From Clostridia bacterium (GTDB lineage Bacteria; Bacillota; Clostridia; Oscillospirales; Feifaniaceae), in NCBI GenBank assembly GCA_017517965.1, contig JAFWXR010000027.1:1-64000 (forward strand): a stretch of DNA of 64,000 bases, read 5' to 3'. Below the pieces are notes generated by a model. The model did no database searches. It saw nothing but the letters and a program-made list of their open reading frames with translations, and was not told the origin of the DNA. The translations under genes and the position numbers were made by a program. Positions 7,554 through 15,508 of this stretch are shown here, one piece after another; positions within the stretch are counted from its first letter, which is position 1, and each line of letters begins with the position of its first letter.

Positions 7554-9323
7554 TTAATTGGTAGTCGAGTTATCATTTGGTTCATGAAGCGTATCTTCCC
7601 AAATGCCTTGTTCTCCTTCCCCAGGGGTAAACTCTAAACGAATTTCCTCTCCAATATCAAGAACTTCAGCTTTTTTCATAATTCGTTCAAGATTTTTTGG
7701 TTTTACAGATAAGTACCTTCGCATTATAGGAACTTCATATTTTTGGCCCCACAAAGGAACCTCAACGGTTCCTACATAAGCCAAAGTGAAAGGTTCTTCA
7801 TTCCATTCTGCGATTTTCGCTTTAAACTCTTCGCATATTTCAACTTTAAATGCTATGGAGGACCAAGTTACTGTATTAGTTTCGCCGCTAATTAAAGTAT
7901 ACAAATACTTAAGAAGATTATGTTCGCTATCATAGATTTCTTTCGGTGTATCAATGGTAGTTTGGAAGTAGTTTTCAACAGCAACAACCATTTCCCAAAA
8001 ATGAACTTCCTCTTCGATACTTTCAAAGTCAGATGAATAATTAAAGTCATCCAATCGCCCTTTAGCAAATTCTTCTTGTAATTCCAACGATTTTACAGAA
8101 ATAATCTTGCCTTCTTCCACATCTTTCATGAAACGAACATATTTCAAGATATCGTTATTAGTGGGGTCGTTTATAGATATAGTAAAAGAAATTCTCTGCG
8201 TTTTTAAATTTGTTCTCATTGTAAAGAAGAACGGGGAGTTTTCTTGTTCTCGATTTGAAACAACAATGGTTTCATCGTCAAGTATTTCTTGTGTGCGAAA
8301 TAGTATATAGTCGAACTCAACTTTATCGTTAATACTGATCGTACAAGGAAATGCTTTTCTAAAAGGTTTTGGGGGAATAGTAAGTGATTTACCAACCAAC
8401 TCATCCGCTTCGTGCTGTACAGGGTCTATTTCTGCTCCTAATAATTTTTGTGCCTGAGTAATGTTTAGTACCAATGGAAGTTGATGGCGATTTGCGTAAT
8501 GAATAAGATCGGGAGTTATTTCACTAACATATTTTTCACCTATGCGTACTGTTCCCATGCATTTGAACTTCGGAGGATATAGCGTTTCGGCCTCCGATGA
8601 AAGAGGAACACTATTCAATACTTGTTTGCCGTTCTTTAGTTTAAAATCATATCCATAATGTGGGAAGAGGGTATGACGTGTACTTAATACATTGGTAAAG
8701 TCCGTGAAAAGCGTCTCTAATGTTGATTCTTTTCCACCAAGCATACTAAGCCCTTCTGCGATAGCCTTTTCAGGAGAAAACTGAATAAAAGAGGTTATTT
8801 CGGAAGTAGCTATTTCACGTTGCTTAGTCATTTCGTTAATAAGAACTTGAGTTTGTTCAGTGTGCTGTTCTTTTGAAGTTTCTGCTATCTCTTCAGATAT
8901 TTCGGCTACTATAAAAAGAAGATCTGAATTTGTTTTGCTACGATAATATGCTCTTAGAATTTTTATCGCCTTATTAACGAGAGTTAAAGCTCGTTTTTCT
9001 CCCAATTTGGTTCTTGCTTTGGCAAAGTTTTTAACTTTACTCGTTATTGTTATATGGGCAGCGGTTCGTTCGGCAGCGGTTCCGCGCAAACGCAAACGAA
9101 GATCATCAATAAGATCACCTTGCATATACTCAGCTAAGGCACCAAAATCAATTTCTTCCTCAACAGAACATGAAAAATTGTATTTCGCCTGCCTCTCAAT
9201 GAAATTTGTGATTCTTTCGCATGCTTGTTTTTCTTGAATAGCATCTTTGATTTTATCACGAGATACTTCCAAACCAATATCAATTAAATGACCACTCAGA
9301 AAAGATAAAATTTTATTTCCCAT
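7554..9323 (-). CDS. Uncharacterised 589-residue accessory protein
   Basis: The family is not recognised. The first 170 residues are strongly helical (repeated Glu/Lys/Ala patterns, with a coiled-coil-like segment at about 140-170). The remainder looks mixed alpha/beta with no Walker, nuclease, protease or transmembrane motif that I can see. The gene stands alone, reads leftward, and sits between a serine-recombinase element and a tRNA-inserted island, with hairpin terminators on both sides. Single large proteins in such positions are often defence or stress cargo, but nothing in the sequence proves that. A ribosome site (GGAGG) lies about seven bases before the start. Confidence 0.7.
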   Translation of the reverse strand: MGNKILSFLSGHLIDIGLEVSRDKIKDAIQEKQACERITNFIERQAKYNFSCSVEEEIDFGALAEYMQGDLIDDLRLRLRGTAAERTAAHITITSKVKNFAKARTKLGEKRALTLVNKAIKILRAYYRSKTNSDLLFIVAEISEEIAETSKEQHTEQTQVLINEMTKQREIATSEITSFIQFSPEKAIAEGLSMLGGKESTLETLFTDFTNVLSTRHTLFPHYGYDFKLKNGKQVLNSVPLSSEAETLYPPKFKCMGTVRIGEKYVSEITPDLIHYANRHQLPLVLNITQAQKLLGAEIDPVQHEADELVGKSLTIPPKPFRKAFPCTISINDKVEFDYILFRTQEILDDETIVVSNREQENSPFFFTMRTNLKTQRISFTISINDPTNNDILKYVRFMKDVEEGKIISVKSLELQEEFAKGRLDDFNYSSDFESIEEEVHFWEMVVAVENYFQTTIDTPKEIYDSEHNLLKYLYTLISGETNTVTWSSIAFKVEICEEFKAKIAEWNEEPFTLAYVGTVEVPLWGQKYEVPIMRRYLSVKPKNLERIMKKAEVLDIGEEIRLEFTPGEGEQGIWEDTLHEPNDNSTTN

Positions 9324-9435
9324 AACATTTCCTCCGTCACTTTATAATATCATAAATTTTGAATATTTCCAACAGCATCAGCCGTTTAACGAAATGCAGT
9401 TGTTTAACGATAAGTCAGCAGGAATGTTGGGTTAA

Positions 9436-9516
9436 GCCCCGGGTAGGGGCTATAAAAACAATCAAAAAAGCGTTGCAGGATGGGTGGAATACTCCCAAAA
9501 TGCAACGCTTGTTTTT
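9436..9516. terminator. Hairpins upstream of the 589-residue gene
   Basis: GCCCC (9436-9440) pairs with GGGGC (9446-9450). A stronger perfect 10 bp stem, AAGCGTTGCA (9468-9477) with TGCAACGCTT (9501-9510), has T-runs on both outer sides and should terminate transcription in both directions. The rest of 9324-9557 shows no gene. Confidence 0.65.
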
Positions 9517-9556
9517 ATAAGTGCTTATTCTCTGTATGTTTTTAGCGGTAAAATAA

Positions 9557-9596
9557 CGATACCGCTGTCGACACGATTGTATCAACAGCGGTATCT
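9557..9596 (-). terminator. Hairpin beside the left attachment site
   Basis: ATACCGCTGT (9559-9568) pairs with ACAGCGGTAT (9585-9594). It lies five bases outside the left copy of the tRNA-Met 3' end. Before the island inserted, this would have been just downstream of the tRNA gene, so it is probably the original tRNA terminator (inference). Confidence 0.6.
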
Positions 9597-9600
9597 GTTT

Positions 9601-9645
9601 TGGTTGCGGAGGAAGGACTCGAACCAACGACCTTCGGGTTATGAG
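9601..9645. repeat. Left attachment repeat (attL), copy of the tRNA-fMet 3' end
   Basis: The 45 bases are identical to 20969-21013 and correspond to the tRNA from the anticodon loop through the 3' CCA on the minus strand. Identity ends abruptly at 9646 and at 9600. This is the copy without a functional tRNA. Confidence 0.93.
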
Positions 9646-9751
9646 GGTTCAACAAGAAAAAACGAAATGCGTAAACAGTCGCAAAACAGCAAACTTACGC
9701 ACTTTGTTTTTTGCACTGTGCTGTGCTTGCCCGATTAAACCCGCTGCGGTT

Positions 9752-9769
9752 GGGGCCAAATTGGGGTCA
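9752..9769 (+). repeat. Possible integrase arm-binding repeat, left
   Basis: GGGGCCAAATTGGGGTCA matches 16 of 18 bases of GGGGTCAAATCGGGGTCA at 20870-20887 near the other end. Each copy holds two tandem GGGG(T/C)CA units. Paired short direct repeats just inside both ends are where tyrosine integrases bind through their N-terminal arm domain. Confidence 0.5.
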
Positions 9770-9960
9770 GTGCAAAAAGTATTTCACATTAATTCAATGG
9801 CCACAATAAAAAGCCTACTAAATTGCTAAGATATTAGCAGGAAACATGTGTTATCCCTCTTTGTTCTTTTTTAAGTGTATCATACTCTTTTCTATCGTCC
9901 AATAAGTCTCTGTATGAGATAAGTATCGTGTGCATAAATAAACTTTTTATACATACGAAA

Positions 9961-9993
9961 TAAAAAAGAGCAAGGTTGAAATATACCTTGCTC
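9961..9993 (-). terminator. Terminator of the RES-like gene
   Basis: Reading leftward, GAGCAAGGT (9993-9985) pairs with ACCTTGCTC (9976-9968), followed by a run of six T at 9967-9962. It lies 70 bp after the gene's stop. Confidence 0.8.
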
Positions 9994-10063
9994 CTATGAA
10001 AATATACAAATTTGATTTTTAAACTTTATTCATTTGTTTCTCTATATACTATTTACTCGAGTA

Positions 10064-11239
10064 TCAGTAAATTACTTCTCGAATGCTTTCATCGATAGGT
10101 TTTGCATCAGCAGGATTAAACAACACTAAATTTTTGCCAACAACCTTGTTGGTTCTTGTACATGGATATATTATCCCTGTAACGCCCTTGCTTTCTAAAT
10201 ACATGGACAAGATATGAAATGATTTATATGCCTTTTCTTTTCCAATCTCATCTTTTTCATCAACTTTTTTATAAATGGTATTGCAAACCATCTTTAGATA
10301 CTGTTTTGCCACAGCATCTTCAACAACCTTGCGATTATGATACTTTTCAGTTTTGTTTTTTATTTCTTTCTTCAGTTCTTCAGGATTTTTTATATAGTGT
10401 TTAACTTTTTCGGATTCGGCTGTTAATTCTGCTAACACTTGTTCCTTTATATCTCTTCCGTGAATATCCAATGAACGTTTTATAGTCGCGAGTTCAATAT
10501 CATTATAAGACAAGTCTAGAATTTTCCCCTTAACCAATGGTTCAAATAAGCAAAAAGAATACTTATTGCCTCTTTCTGCCCGATATTCTTCGAGACAAAT
10601 GTATTCGTTTAGTGACAATTCGTCTGAATATATTTGTGGTGTCTCGCTAAATGATAAGTATAAGTAAGTTCTACCTGGCGGATTCCATCTATTATTAGTT
10701 TTATTAGGCCAAGGAATAAATCTATCTGTATTATGTCCCCAGCCATCTACAACTCTACACAAAATATCTGTTTTCTTTAACGGATAAAAGAATTCTTCTT
10801 TATGCTTATCAATGGTGTTAGAAAATACGTCATCAAAAATCTCAATAAAAGATTTTTCGCTATCTGACGAAGAGTTAATAATATCCCATTTTTTCTCAAT
10901 GATAACTCTGGCATTTTCAAGTTGGATTTCATCTGTTAATTTTTCATAATAATCTGCGGTAAGTTTAGGAACAAAAATCGCTCCAAGCATTTCTATCACG
11001 TCAACATAATCTTCAAGCAACCTGTATGTGCAAACATTCCTATTAGGATATTTTTTATCAATAACTCTATTGGCTACCACAAGAAGGATTAAAAAATTGA
11101 TATCATTATCCCAAAAGTCTTTACGCAAGTTTTTGCTTAATAATCTTAGTTCTGCTTTGTATTTTGGAGAAAACCTTTCCAACTTATCGAGTTCTAAAAT
11201 TATCTTATTAAAATTATTCTTTTCACACACTGTATACAT
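10064..11239 (-). CDS. RES-domain-like protein (possible NAD-degrading toxin)
   Basis: The C-terminal 230 residues resemble RES domains: an early Arg (ILCRVVDGWG), RWNPPGRTYLYLS matching the family's R.NppG..yLYla block, a Glu-rich helix (LNEYICLEEYRAE), KILDLS, and a late GVTGIIYPCTRTN...LVLFNP block. RES toxins of Res-Xre systems degrade NAD. Here the usual late Ser is replaced by Cys/Thr. An unassigned helical N-terminal domain of about 150 residues precedes it. No Xre antitoxin is adjacent. The first frame opens at a TTG at 11251; ATG 11239 is the chosen start, and coupling to the upstream gene is possible. Confidence 0.55.
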   Translation of the reverse strand: MYTVCEKNNFNKIILELDKLERFSPKYKAELRLLSKNLRKDFWDNDINFLILLVVANRVIDKKYPNRNVCTYRLLEDYVDVIEMLGAIFVPKLTADYYEKLTDEIQLENARVIIEKKWDIINSSSDSEKSFIEIFDDVFSNTIDKHKEEFFYPLKKTDILCRVVDGWGHNTDRFIPWPNKTNNRWNPPGRTYLYLSFSETPQIYSDELSLNEYICLEEYRAERGNKYSFCLFEPLVKGKILDLSYNDIELATIKRSLDIHGRDIKEQVLAELTAESEKVKHYIKNPEELKKEIKNKTEKYHNRKVVEDAVAKQYLKMVCNTIYKKVDEKDEIGKEKAYKSFHILSMYLESKGVTGIIYPCTRTNKVVGKNLVLFNPADAKPIDESIREVIY

Positions 11240-11274
11240 TTTCCTAACCAATTTTTAATATTTTCTGGAATTGG

Positions 11275-11796
11275 TCAGTTACTACCAATTCCCAATATAA
11301 TGTATTTTTCAAGAATGGTATTGACAGTTGTTTTATCTTCTTCTGATAGCACCAAACTCTTTCCGCTGACTTCTTGTGCCTTTGAGGAATACATTGACAT
11401 TTCTGCCAGATTGTATTTGTTGAATGTTCCACAATCAGAATGATAATAAGTCATATGACCTTTTAGGTTAATGACACAATCACTTTTGCAATCCGCAGTT
11501 CCTTCTATCCAAGAACCACTATTGATTATTTCTGACAAGGAGTTTGCATCCTCTTCGGAAATTTCAACTGCCTGTTTGAGTGTTCCTCTGCCAATCTCTG
11601 CTACTGTATTTTCATCCACTTCAAGGTATGAAGATTTCAATTTATCTTCATGCCTTGGGGGAGCATACTTTCTACCCCAAGTTGAAAATACAACAGGCTC
11701 ATTGTTGCTCATTAGGTGCATATCAATTGCCCAAGCACCTATTATAAGAATAATTAGAAGTCCAACAACTATATATAAAACTGTTTTCTTCTTCAT
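11275..11796 (-). CDS. Membrane-anchored extracytoplasmic protein of unknown function
   Basis: The 173-residue protein begins with one hydrophobic segment (KKKTVLYIVVGLLIILIIGAWAI, residues 2-24), followed by a hydrophilic domain that should lie outside the membrane. There is no lipobox Cys. Two Cys at about 103-107 and one near 120 could form a disulfide. GGGAGG lies eight bases before the ATG. It probably shares a transcript with the RES-like gene 24-36 bp downstream. A role as partner or immunity protein is possible but not shown. Confidence 0.65.
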   Translation of the reverse strand: MKKKTVLYIVVGLLIILIIGAWAIDMHLMSNNEPVVFSTWGRKYAPPRHEDKLKSSYLEVDENTVAEIGRGTLKQAVEISEEDANSLSEIINSGSWIEGTADCKSDCVINLKGHMTYYHSDCGTFNKYNLAEMSMYSSKAQEVSGKSLVLSEEDKTTVNTILEKYIILGIGSN

Positions 11797-11964
11797 ATGA
11801 AATACCTCCCTATAACATTATATTTCTATCTTTATAGGCTGATAAATCAGAAAAACTCCCACTTTATGTCTGCATTATATTATATTTTTACTGATATGTC
11901 ACGTTACGTAGACAATCAATTTAAAAATAACCAAAAAAACATACTCATAATTTGTGGCCACTGA

Positions 11965-12015
11965 GTGGAAGAACAACCATTGTTGTTCTTCCACTTGCGA
12001 GGGGTTAAGGGGAGA
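11965..12015. other. Candidate origin of transfer (oriT)
   Basis: A perfect 12 bp inverted repeat, GTGGAAGAACAA (11965-11976) and TTGTTCTTCCAC (11983-11994) with a six-base loop, is followed by TTGCGAGGGGTTAAGGGG. It lies about 100 bp upstream of the relaxase gene. An inverted repeat followed by a short conserved nick region, next to the relaxase, is the usual oriT layout. The rest of 11797-12098 shows no gene. Confidence 0.5.
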
Positions 12016-12098
12016 GTAAAGTCCGAAATTTAGTTTTGAAAATTTACAACTATATTAACTCTTACATAATACAATCTATATTATGAGGAGTTAATGTG

Positions 12099-12584
12099 AT
12101 GGCTATATATAAAACAGCTAATTGTAAAGGGAAATACTTTGATGAAAGCACAAAAGAAGATGTAATCTCGTATGTTATAAACGATAACAAAATGATACAC
12201 AACTATGCAGGCGGAATTCAAGTAAACAAATACGATATTGCAGGAAGTATGAAACAAATATCGGCACAATTTAAAAAAGGGAACGGGGTTCAAATTCGAC
12301 ACTTTATAATATCTTTTGAACCTTATGAATTAAGCAATCCTTTAATAGTTAACGAAATTGCCATGCATGTGATACTCTATTTAGGAAAAGAATATCAGGT
12401 GATATATGCGGTGCACGAAAATACTGAATCCTTACATATTCACATCGTCATGAACTCAGTGAGCTATATCGACGGACATCGCTATCGAGGCACAAGAGCT
12501 GAGCACTATGAGTTTATGAGCTTTTTACGCAAAGTATTGAATCACTATGGTATACATAAACTTCAATATGTCTCAAGTAAATAA
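12099..12584 (+). CDS. Short relaxase/mobilisation nuclease
   Basis: The 161-residue protein has the relaxase core: a first block (AIYKTANCKGKYF..., VISYVINDNK) that may carry the nicking Tyr, and the metal-binding HxHxxxN motif (LHIHIVMNSVSY, about residues 110-121). This fits the N-terminal nuclease domain of MOB-P type relaxases, but those usually run to 300 or more residues, so this is either a minimal relaxase or a truncated one. ATG 12099 follows GAGGAG by eight bases. An in-frame GTG at 12096 is less likely. With the upstream hairpin it suggests the island can be mobilised. Confidence 0.75.
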   Translation: MAIYKTANCKGKYFDESTKEDVISYVINDNKMIHNYAGGIQVNKYDIAGSMKQISAQFKKGNGVQIRHFIISFEPYELSNPLIVNEIAMHVILYLGKEYQVIYAVHENTESLHIHIVMNSVSYIDGHRYRGTRAEHYEFMSFLRKVLNHYGIHKLQYVSSK

Positions 12585-12652
12585 TACTGAAACAGGATTT
12601 TTACAATATTATTCCTCCGGAATCTTGCGAACTTTCTTTTAGATATTATACC

Positions 12653-12676
12653 TTTGATACATAGCTTTGTATCAAA
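12653..12676. promoter_or_regulatory. Perfect palindrome in front of the peptide gene
   Basis: TTTGATACA (12653-12661) is mirrored by TGTATCAAA (12668-12676) with a six-base spacer, ending 24 bases before the small peptide's ATG. It could be an operator or a leader hairpin. A possible -10, TATTAT, lies at 12644-12649, without a good -35. Confidence 0.5.
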
Positions 12677-12700
12677 ATCAAAGAAAGCGAGGAAACAAAA

Positions 12701-12811
12701 ATGGCATTTAGTTTCAGCAAAAAGAAATTCTTTAAGAAAATCATTCTCGGTATAGGTGCGCTGCTTAAATATCTTATAGGCGGCATAGCAGAGAGTCTTA
12801 TATTTTCTTGA
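12701..12811 (+). CDS. Small cationic hydrophobic peptide (36 residues)
   Basis: ATG 12701 is preceded by GAGGAAAC at a proper distance, and the frame closes at TGA 12809-12811. The N-terminus is basic (MAFSFSKKKFFKK), followed by a hydrophobic, glycine-containing stretch (IILGIGALLKYLIGGIAE). This pattern occurs in leaderless bacteriocins, type I toxins and membrane-binding peptides. It ends 24 bp before the amidoligase gene, so it is probably co-transcribed with the amidoligase and the amidotransferase and could be their substrate. That link is an inference from position. Confidence 0.6.
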   Translation: MAFSFSKKKFFKKIILGIGALLKYLIGGIAESLIFS

Positions 12812-12835
12812 AGCTAAAGAGGTGGAGGAATAAAA

Positions 12836-13939
12836 ATGAATAAAAAAACAAACTGCTCCGTATGCGGGGCAATACTCACAGACGAAACAGCGATAGAATT
12901 TGACGGAGAAATATTTTGCGATGAATGTTTGAGAAAAAAGACGACAATTTGCGACTGCTGCGGAAAACGCATATATCGTGATGACGTGCAAGGTGATGAA
13001 ATTACAGCATTATGCGATGATTGTTATGGATACAGTTACACGCACTGTGAAAGTTGTGGAACATTGATACATAACGACGATGCGCATTATGAGGACGATT
13101 CGGATTATCCGTACTGTGCGGAATGCTTTGCAAAGCTACAAGAATGTACGATAAAATCATATAATTACAAGCCCGAGCCGATATTTTACGGCTCGGGCAA
13201 TTTCTTTATGGGCGTAGAACTGGAAATTGACAAGGGCGGTGAGGATGATGAAAATGCGAAGATTCTGCTCGATGTCGCAAACGGTTATAAAGAGCATATA
13301 TATTGCAAGCACGACGGCAGTATTGAAAACGGCTTTGAAATGGTTTCGCATCCGATGAGTTTGGAATACCACATAAATGAAATGCCTTGGCTTAATGTGT
13401 TCAGCAATGCGGTTTCTATGGATTATCGCTCTCATCAGACAAGCACCTGTGGATTACATATTCACGTCAACCGCTCCGCTTTTGGAAAAAGTATTGACGA
13501 GCAAGAAGATGTCATTTCAAGAATAGTGTACTTTGTGGAAAATCATTGGAACGAACTTTTAAAGTTTTCACGTCGGACGGAAGAAACAATCAACCGATGG
13601 GCTAGTCGTTACGGTATCGCCACAACAGCTAAAGACACCTATAAAAACGCAAAGGACAAGCGTATGGGGCGATATGTTGCGGTAAATCTTGAAAACTATA
13701 GCACCATAGAATTTCGTCTATTCAGAGGCACGTTATGCCACAAAACTTTTATTGCAACCTTACAGCTTATTTATGAGATTTGCAGGTTTGCTATCCAAAT
13801 GAACGACCAGTCTATGGAGCGATTATCTTGGTCGGAGTTTGTTCTGAAAATACCTTCCGACAAGGCAGAACTGATTGAGTATCTGAAAGCCAAAAGACTG
13901 TATGTAAACGAGAAAACGGAAGAGAGCGAGGATATGTAA
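12836..13939 (+). CDS. Zinc-ribbon amidoligase (glutamine synthetase-like COOH-NH2 ligase)
   Basis: The first 110 residues hold a series of CxxC pairs (CSVCG...CDEC, CDCCG...CDDC, CESCG...CAEC) forming LIM-like zinc modules. The rest fits the putative amidoligase family: FFMGVELEID, KHDGSIENGFEMVSHP, TCGLHIHVNRS and YSTIEFRLFRGTL. These blocks carry the acidic and His residues expected to bind ATP and metal in this glutamine-synthetase-like fold. Family members are predicted to form amide bonds on peptides or amino acids. GGTGGAGG precedes ATG 12836. One base separates its stop from the class II amidotransferase start, strongly implying joint function. Confidence 0.8.
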   Translation: MNKKTNCSVCGAILTDETAIEFDGEIFCDECLRKKTTICDCCGKRIYRDDVQGDEITALCDDCYGYSYTHCESCGTLIHNDDAHYEDDSDYPYCAECFAKLQECTIKSYNYKPEPIFYGSGNFFMGVELEIDKGGEDDENAKILLDVANGYKEHIYCKHDGSIENGFEMVSHPMSLEYHINEMPWLNVFSNAVSMDYRSHQTSTCGLHIHVNRSAFGKSIDEQEDVISRIVYFVENHWNELLKFSRRTEETINRWASRYGIATTAKDTYKNAKDKRMGRYVAVNLENYSTIEFRLFRGTLCHKTFIATLQLIYEICRFAIQMNDQSMERLSWSEFVLKIPSDKAELIEYLKAKRLYVNEKTEESEDM

Positions 13940-13940
13940 T

Positions 13941-14855
13941 ATGTGCTGCCTGTTTGGGATTTATAATTACAGCGGTCAAGAGATACGTAATCTAAGCAAC
14001 CTCACCAATCTGCTTGCCGAGAATGCAACCGTGCGAGGTACCGACGCTACCGGAATTGCGTATAACAATAACGGCAAGCTTACGATACACAAAGAGGCAA
14101 AATCAGCGCATATGATTAATTTCAGGCATCCAGATGATGTGGTTTGTATTACCGGTCACACAAGGCACGCAACGCAGGGTGATAAAAAGAAGAATTACAA
14201 TAACCATCCATTCGCAGGTTCTTGCACGAACCTGCGATTTGCTCTTGCTCATAATGGTGTACTTATAAACGATGCAGAGTTAAAATTGCAATACCATCTG
14301 CCGAAAACAAAAATCGTAACGGATAGCTTTGTTGCCGTTCAGCTTCTTGAGAAGCGAAAGCATCTTGATATTGAGAGTGTAAAGTTCATGGCAGAAAAAG
14401 TAAGCGGTAGTTTTGCCTTTACAATTCTCGACAGTTCAAATGCATTATGGTTTGTCCGCGGCGACAGTCCGCTCTCGCTTGTTCATTTGCCGAAGTACAA
14501 ACTGTATGTTTACGCTTCAACAGATGAAATTTTGTATAAAGCGCTTGTTGATACAAAGCTGTTTGCTGAAATAAAAAACGGATCATTTGAAGAAGTGGCA
14601 ATTCGCTCCGGTGATATTATAAGGCTTTTGCCTGACGGCAAACTTCTTAAAGATGTTTTTAATTATACGGATTACAGTAGTTGGTATGATTGCCGTTGGT
14701 GGAACAATATTTTACCGGAAACACAAGAGTCATACATAGAGAATTTAAAGACCGTTGCCGCATATCAGGGCTTTGCCCCCGAAACAGTTGATGAATTACT
14801 CGATAACGGTTTTTCACCGGAAGAAATAGAGGAATACATATACTGCTTGGAGTAA
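13941..14855 (+). CDS. Class II glutamine amidotransferase
   Basis: The 304-residue protein begins MCCLFGIYNY: removal of Met exposes the catalytic N-terminal Cys of the Ntn-hydrolase fold. Other family motifs are present: GHTRHATQG, NHPF, ALAHNGVLIN and TDSFVAVQLL. These bind glutamine and form the oxyanion hole. There is no phosphoribosyl or sugar-isomerase domain, so it is not PurF or GlmS. Residues beyond about 230 form a helical tail. The tight spacing to the amidoligase suggests it releases ammonia from glutamine, or handles a glutamyl group, for that ligase. Confidence 0.85.
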   Translation: MCCLFGIYNYSGQEIRNLSNLTNLLAENATVRGTDATGIAYNNNGKLTIHKEAKSAHMINFRHPDDVVCITGHTRHATQGDKKKNYNNHPFAGSCTNLRFALAHNGVLINDAELKLQYHLPKTKIVTDSFVAVQLLEKRKHLDIESVKFMAEKVSGSFAFTILDSSNALWFVRGDSPLSLVHLPKYKLYVYASTDEILYKALVDTKLFAEIKNGSFEEVAIRSGDIIRLLPDGKLLKDVFNYTDYSSWYDCRWWNNILPETQESYIENLKTVAAYQGFAPETVDELLDNGFSPEEIEEYIYCLE

Positions 14856-14911
14856 TCGAAAAAGTTATTATATAATAACAAATGCACACTTTTTACCGGG
14901 AGGTGATTAAA

Positions 14912-15499
14912 ATGATATACGGCTACGCAAGGGTTTCTACTACCGGACAAAAAGAGGACAGGCAGCTCGATGAGCTGCTGAAATACGGCGTTTGCCAAAA
15001 GGATATTTACATAGACAAGCAGAGCGGAAAGGATTTTAAAAGACCGCAGTATATGCGCATTTACAAAAGGCTTAAAAAGGATGATTTGCTTGTAATTAAA
15101 AGCATAGACAGGCTTGGTCGTAATTACGCTGAAATACAGCAGGAGTGGCAGAAAATAACCAAAACAAAAAAGGCGGATATTATTGTGCTTGATATGCCTC
15201 TGCTTGATACAACAAAATCAAAAGATTTGCTCGGTACTTTTATCGCCGATCTCGTTTTACAGCTTCTCTCCTTTGTCGCAGAGAATGAGAGAATAAATAT
15301 TCTGCAACGGCAGGTAGAAGGAATTGAAGCAGCCAAAAAACGTGGCGTTAAATTCGGCAGACCAAAGTTTGTTCCGACAAAAGAGTATATCTCAAATTAT
15401 ACACTGTGGAAAGACAAAAAAATATCAGCACGCAAAGGTGCTGAAAACTGCAATATGCCACTCTGGGCATTCTATAGATACGGAGACCGTATTATGTGA
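14912..15499 (+). CDS. Small serine recombinase (resolvase/invertase type)
   Basis: The 195-residue protein fits the Hin/Gin/Tn3-resolvase family: MIYGYARVSTTGQ with the catalytic Ser at residue 9, an Arg-rich active-site block (SIDRLGRNYAEIQQEW), helix E (LLSFVAENERINILQRQVEGI) and a C-terminal HTH. GGGAGG sets the start at ATG 14912. Its stop lies nine bases before the left arm of a perfect 17 bp inverted repeat that encloses a promoter, so it is the natural candidate for the enzyme that flips that segment (inference from adjacency). Confidence 0.88.
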   Translation: MIYGYARVSTTGQKEDRQLDELLKYGVCQKDIYIDKQSGKDFKRPQYMRIYKRLKKDDLLVIKSIDRLGRNYAEIQQEWQKITKTKKADIIVLDMPLLDTTKSKDLLGTFIADLVLQLLSFVAENERINILQRQVEGIEAAKKRGVKFGRPKFVPTKEYISNYTLWKDKKISARKGAENCNMPLWAFYRYGDRIM

Positions 15500-15508
15500 T
15501 TTTTACGA

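Larger units (their letters stand above)
9646..10063. other. Non-coding left end of the island
   Basis: I see no supported gene here. The stretch holds the arm-type repeat at 9752-9769, the terminator of the RES-like gene at 9961-9993, and otherwise AT-rich sequence. Short open frames lack ribosome sites. Confidence 0.6.

Noticed and set aside
9601-9645. A second tRNA-Met gene on the minus strand
   Set aside because: Only the 3' 45 bases are present; the 5' half is unrelated sequence. It is the attachment-site copy, not a tRNA gene.
11244-11432. Overlapping frames on the minus strand across the end of the membrane-anchored gene
   Set aside because: They lie in another frame of a well-supported gene and have no ribosome site of their own.
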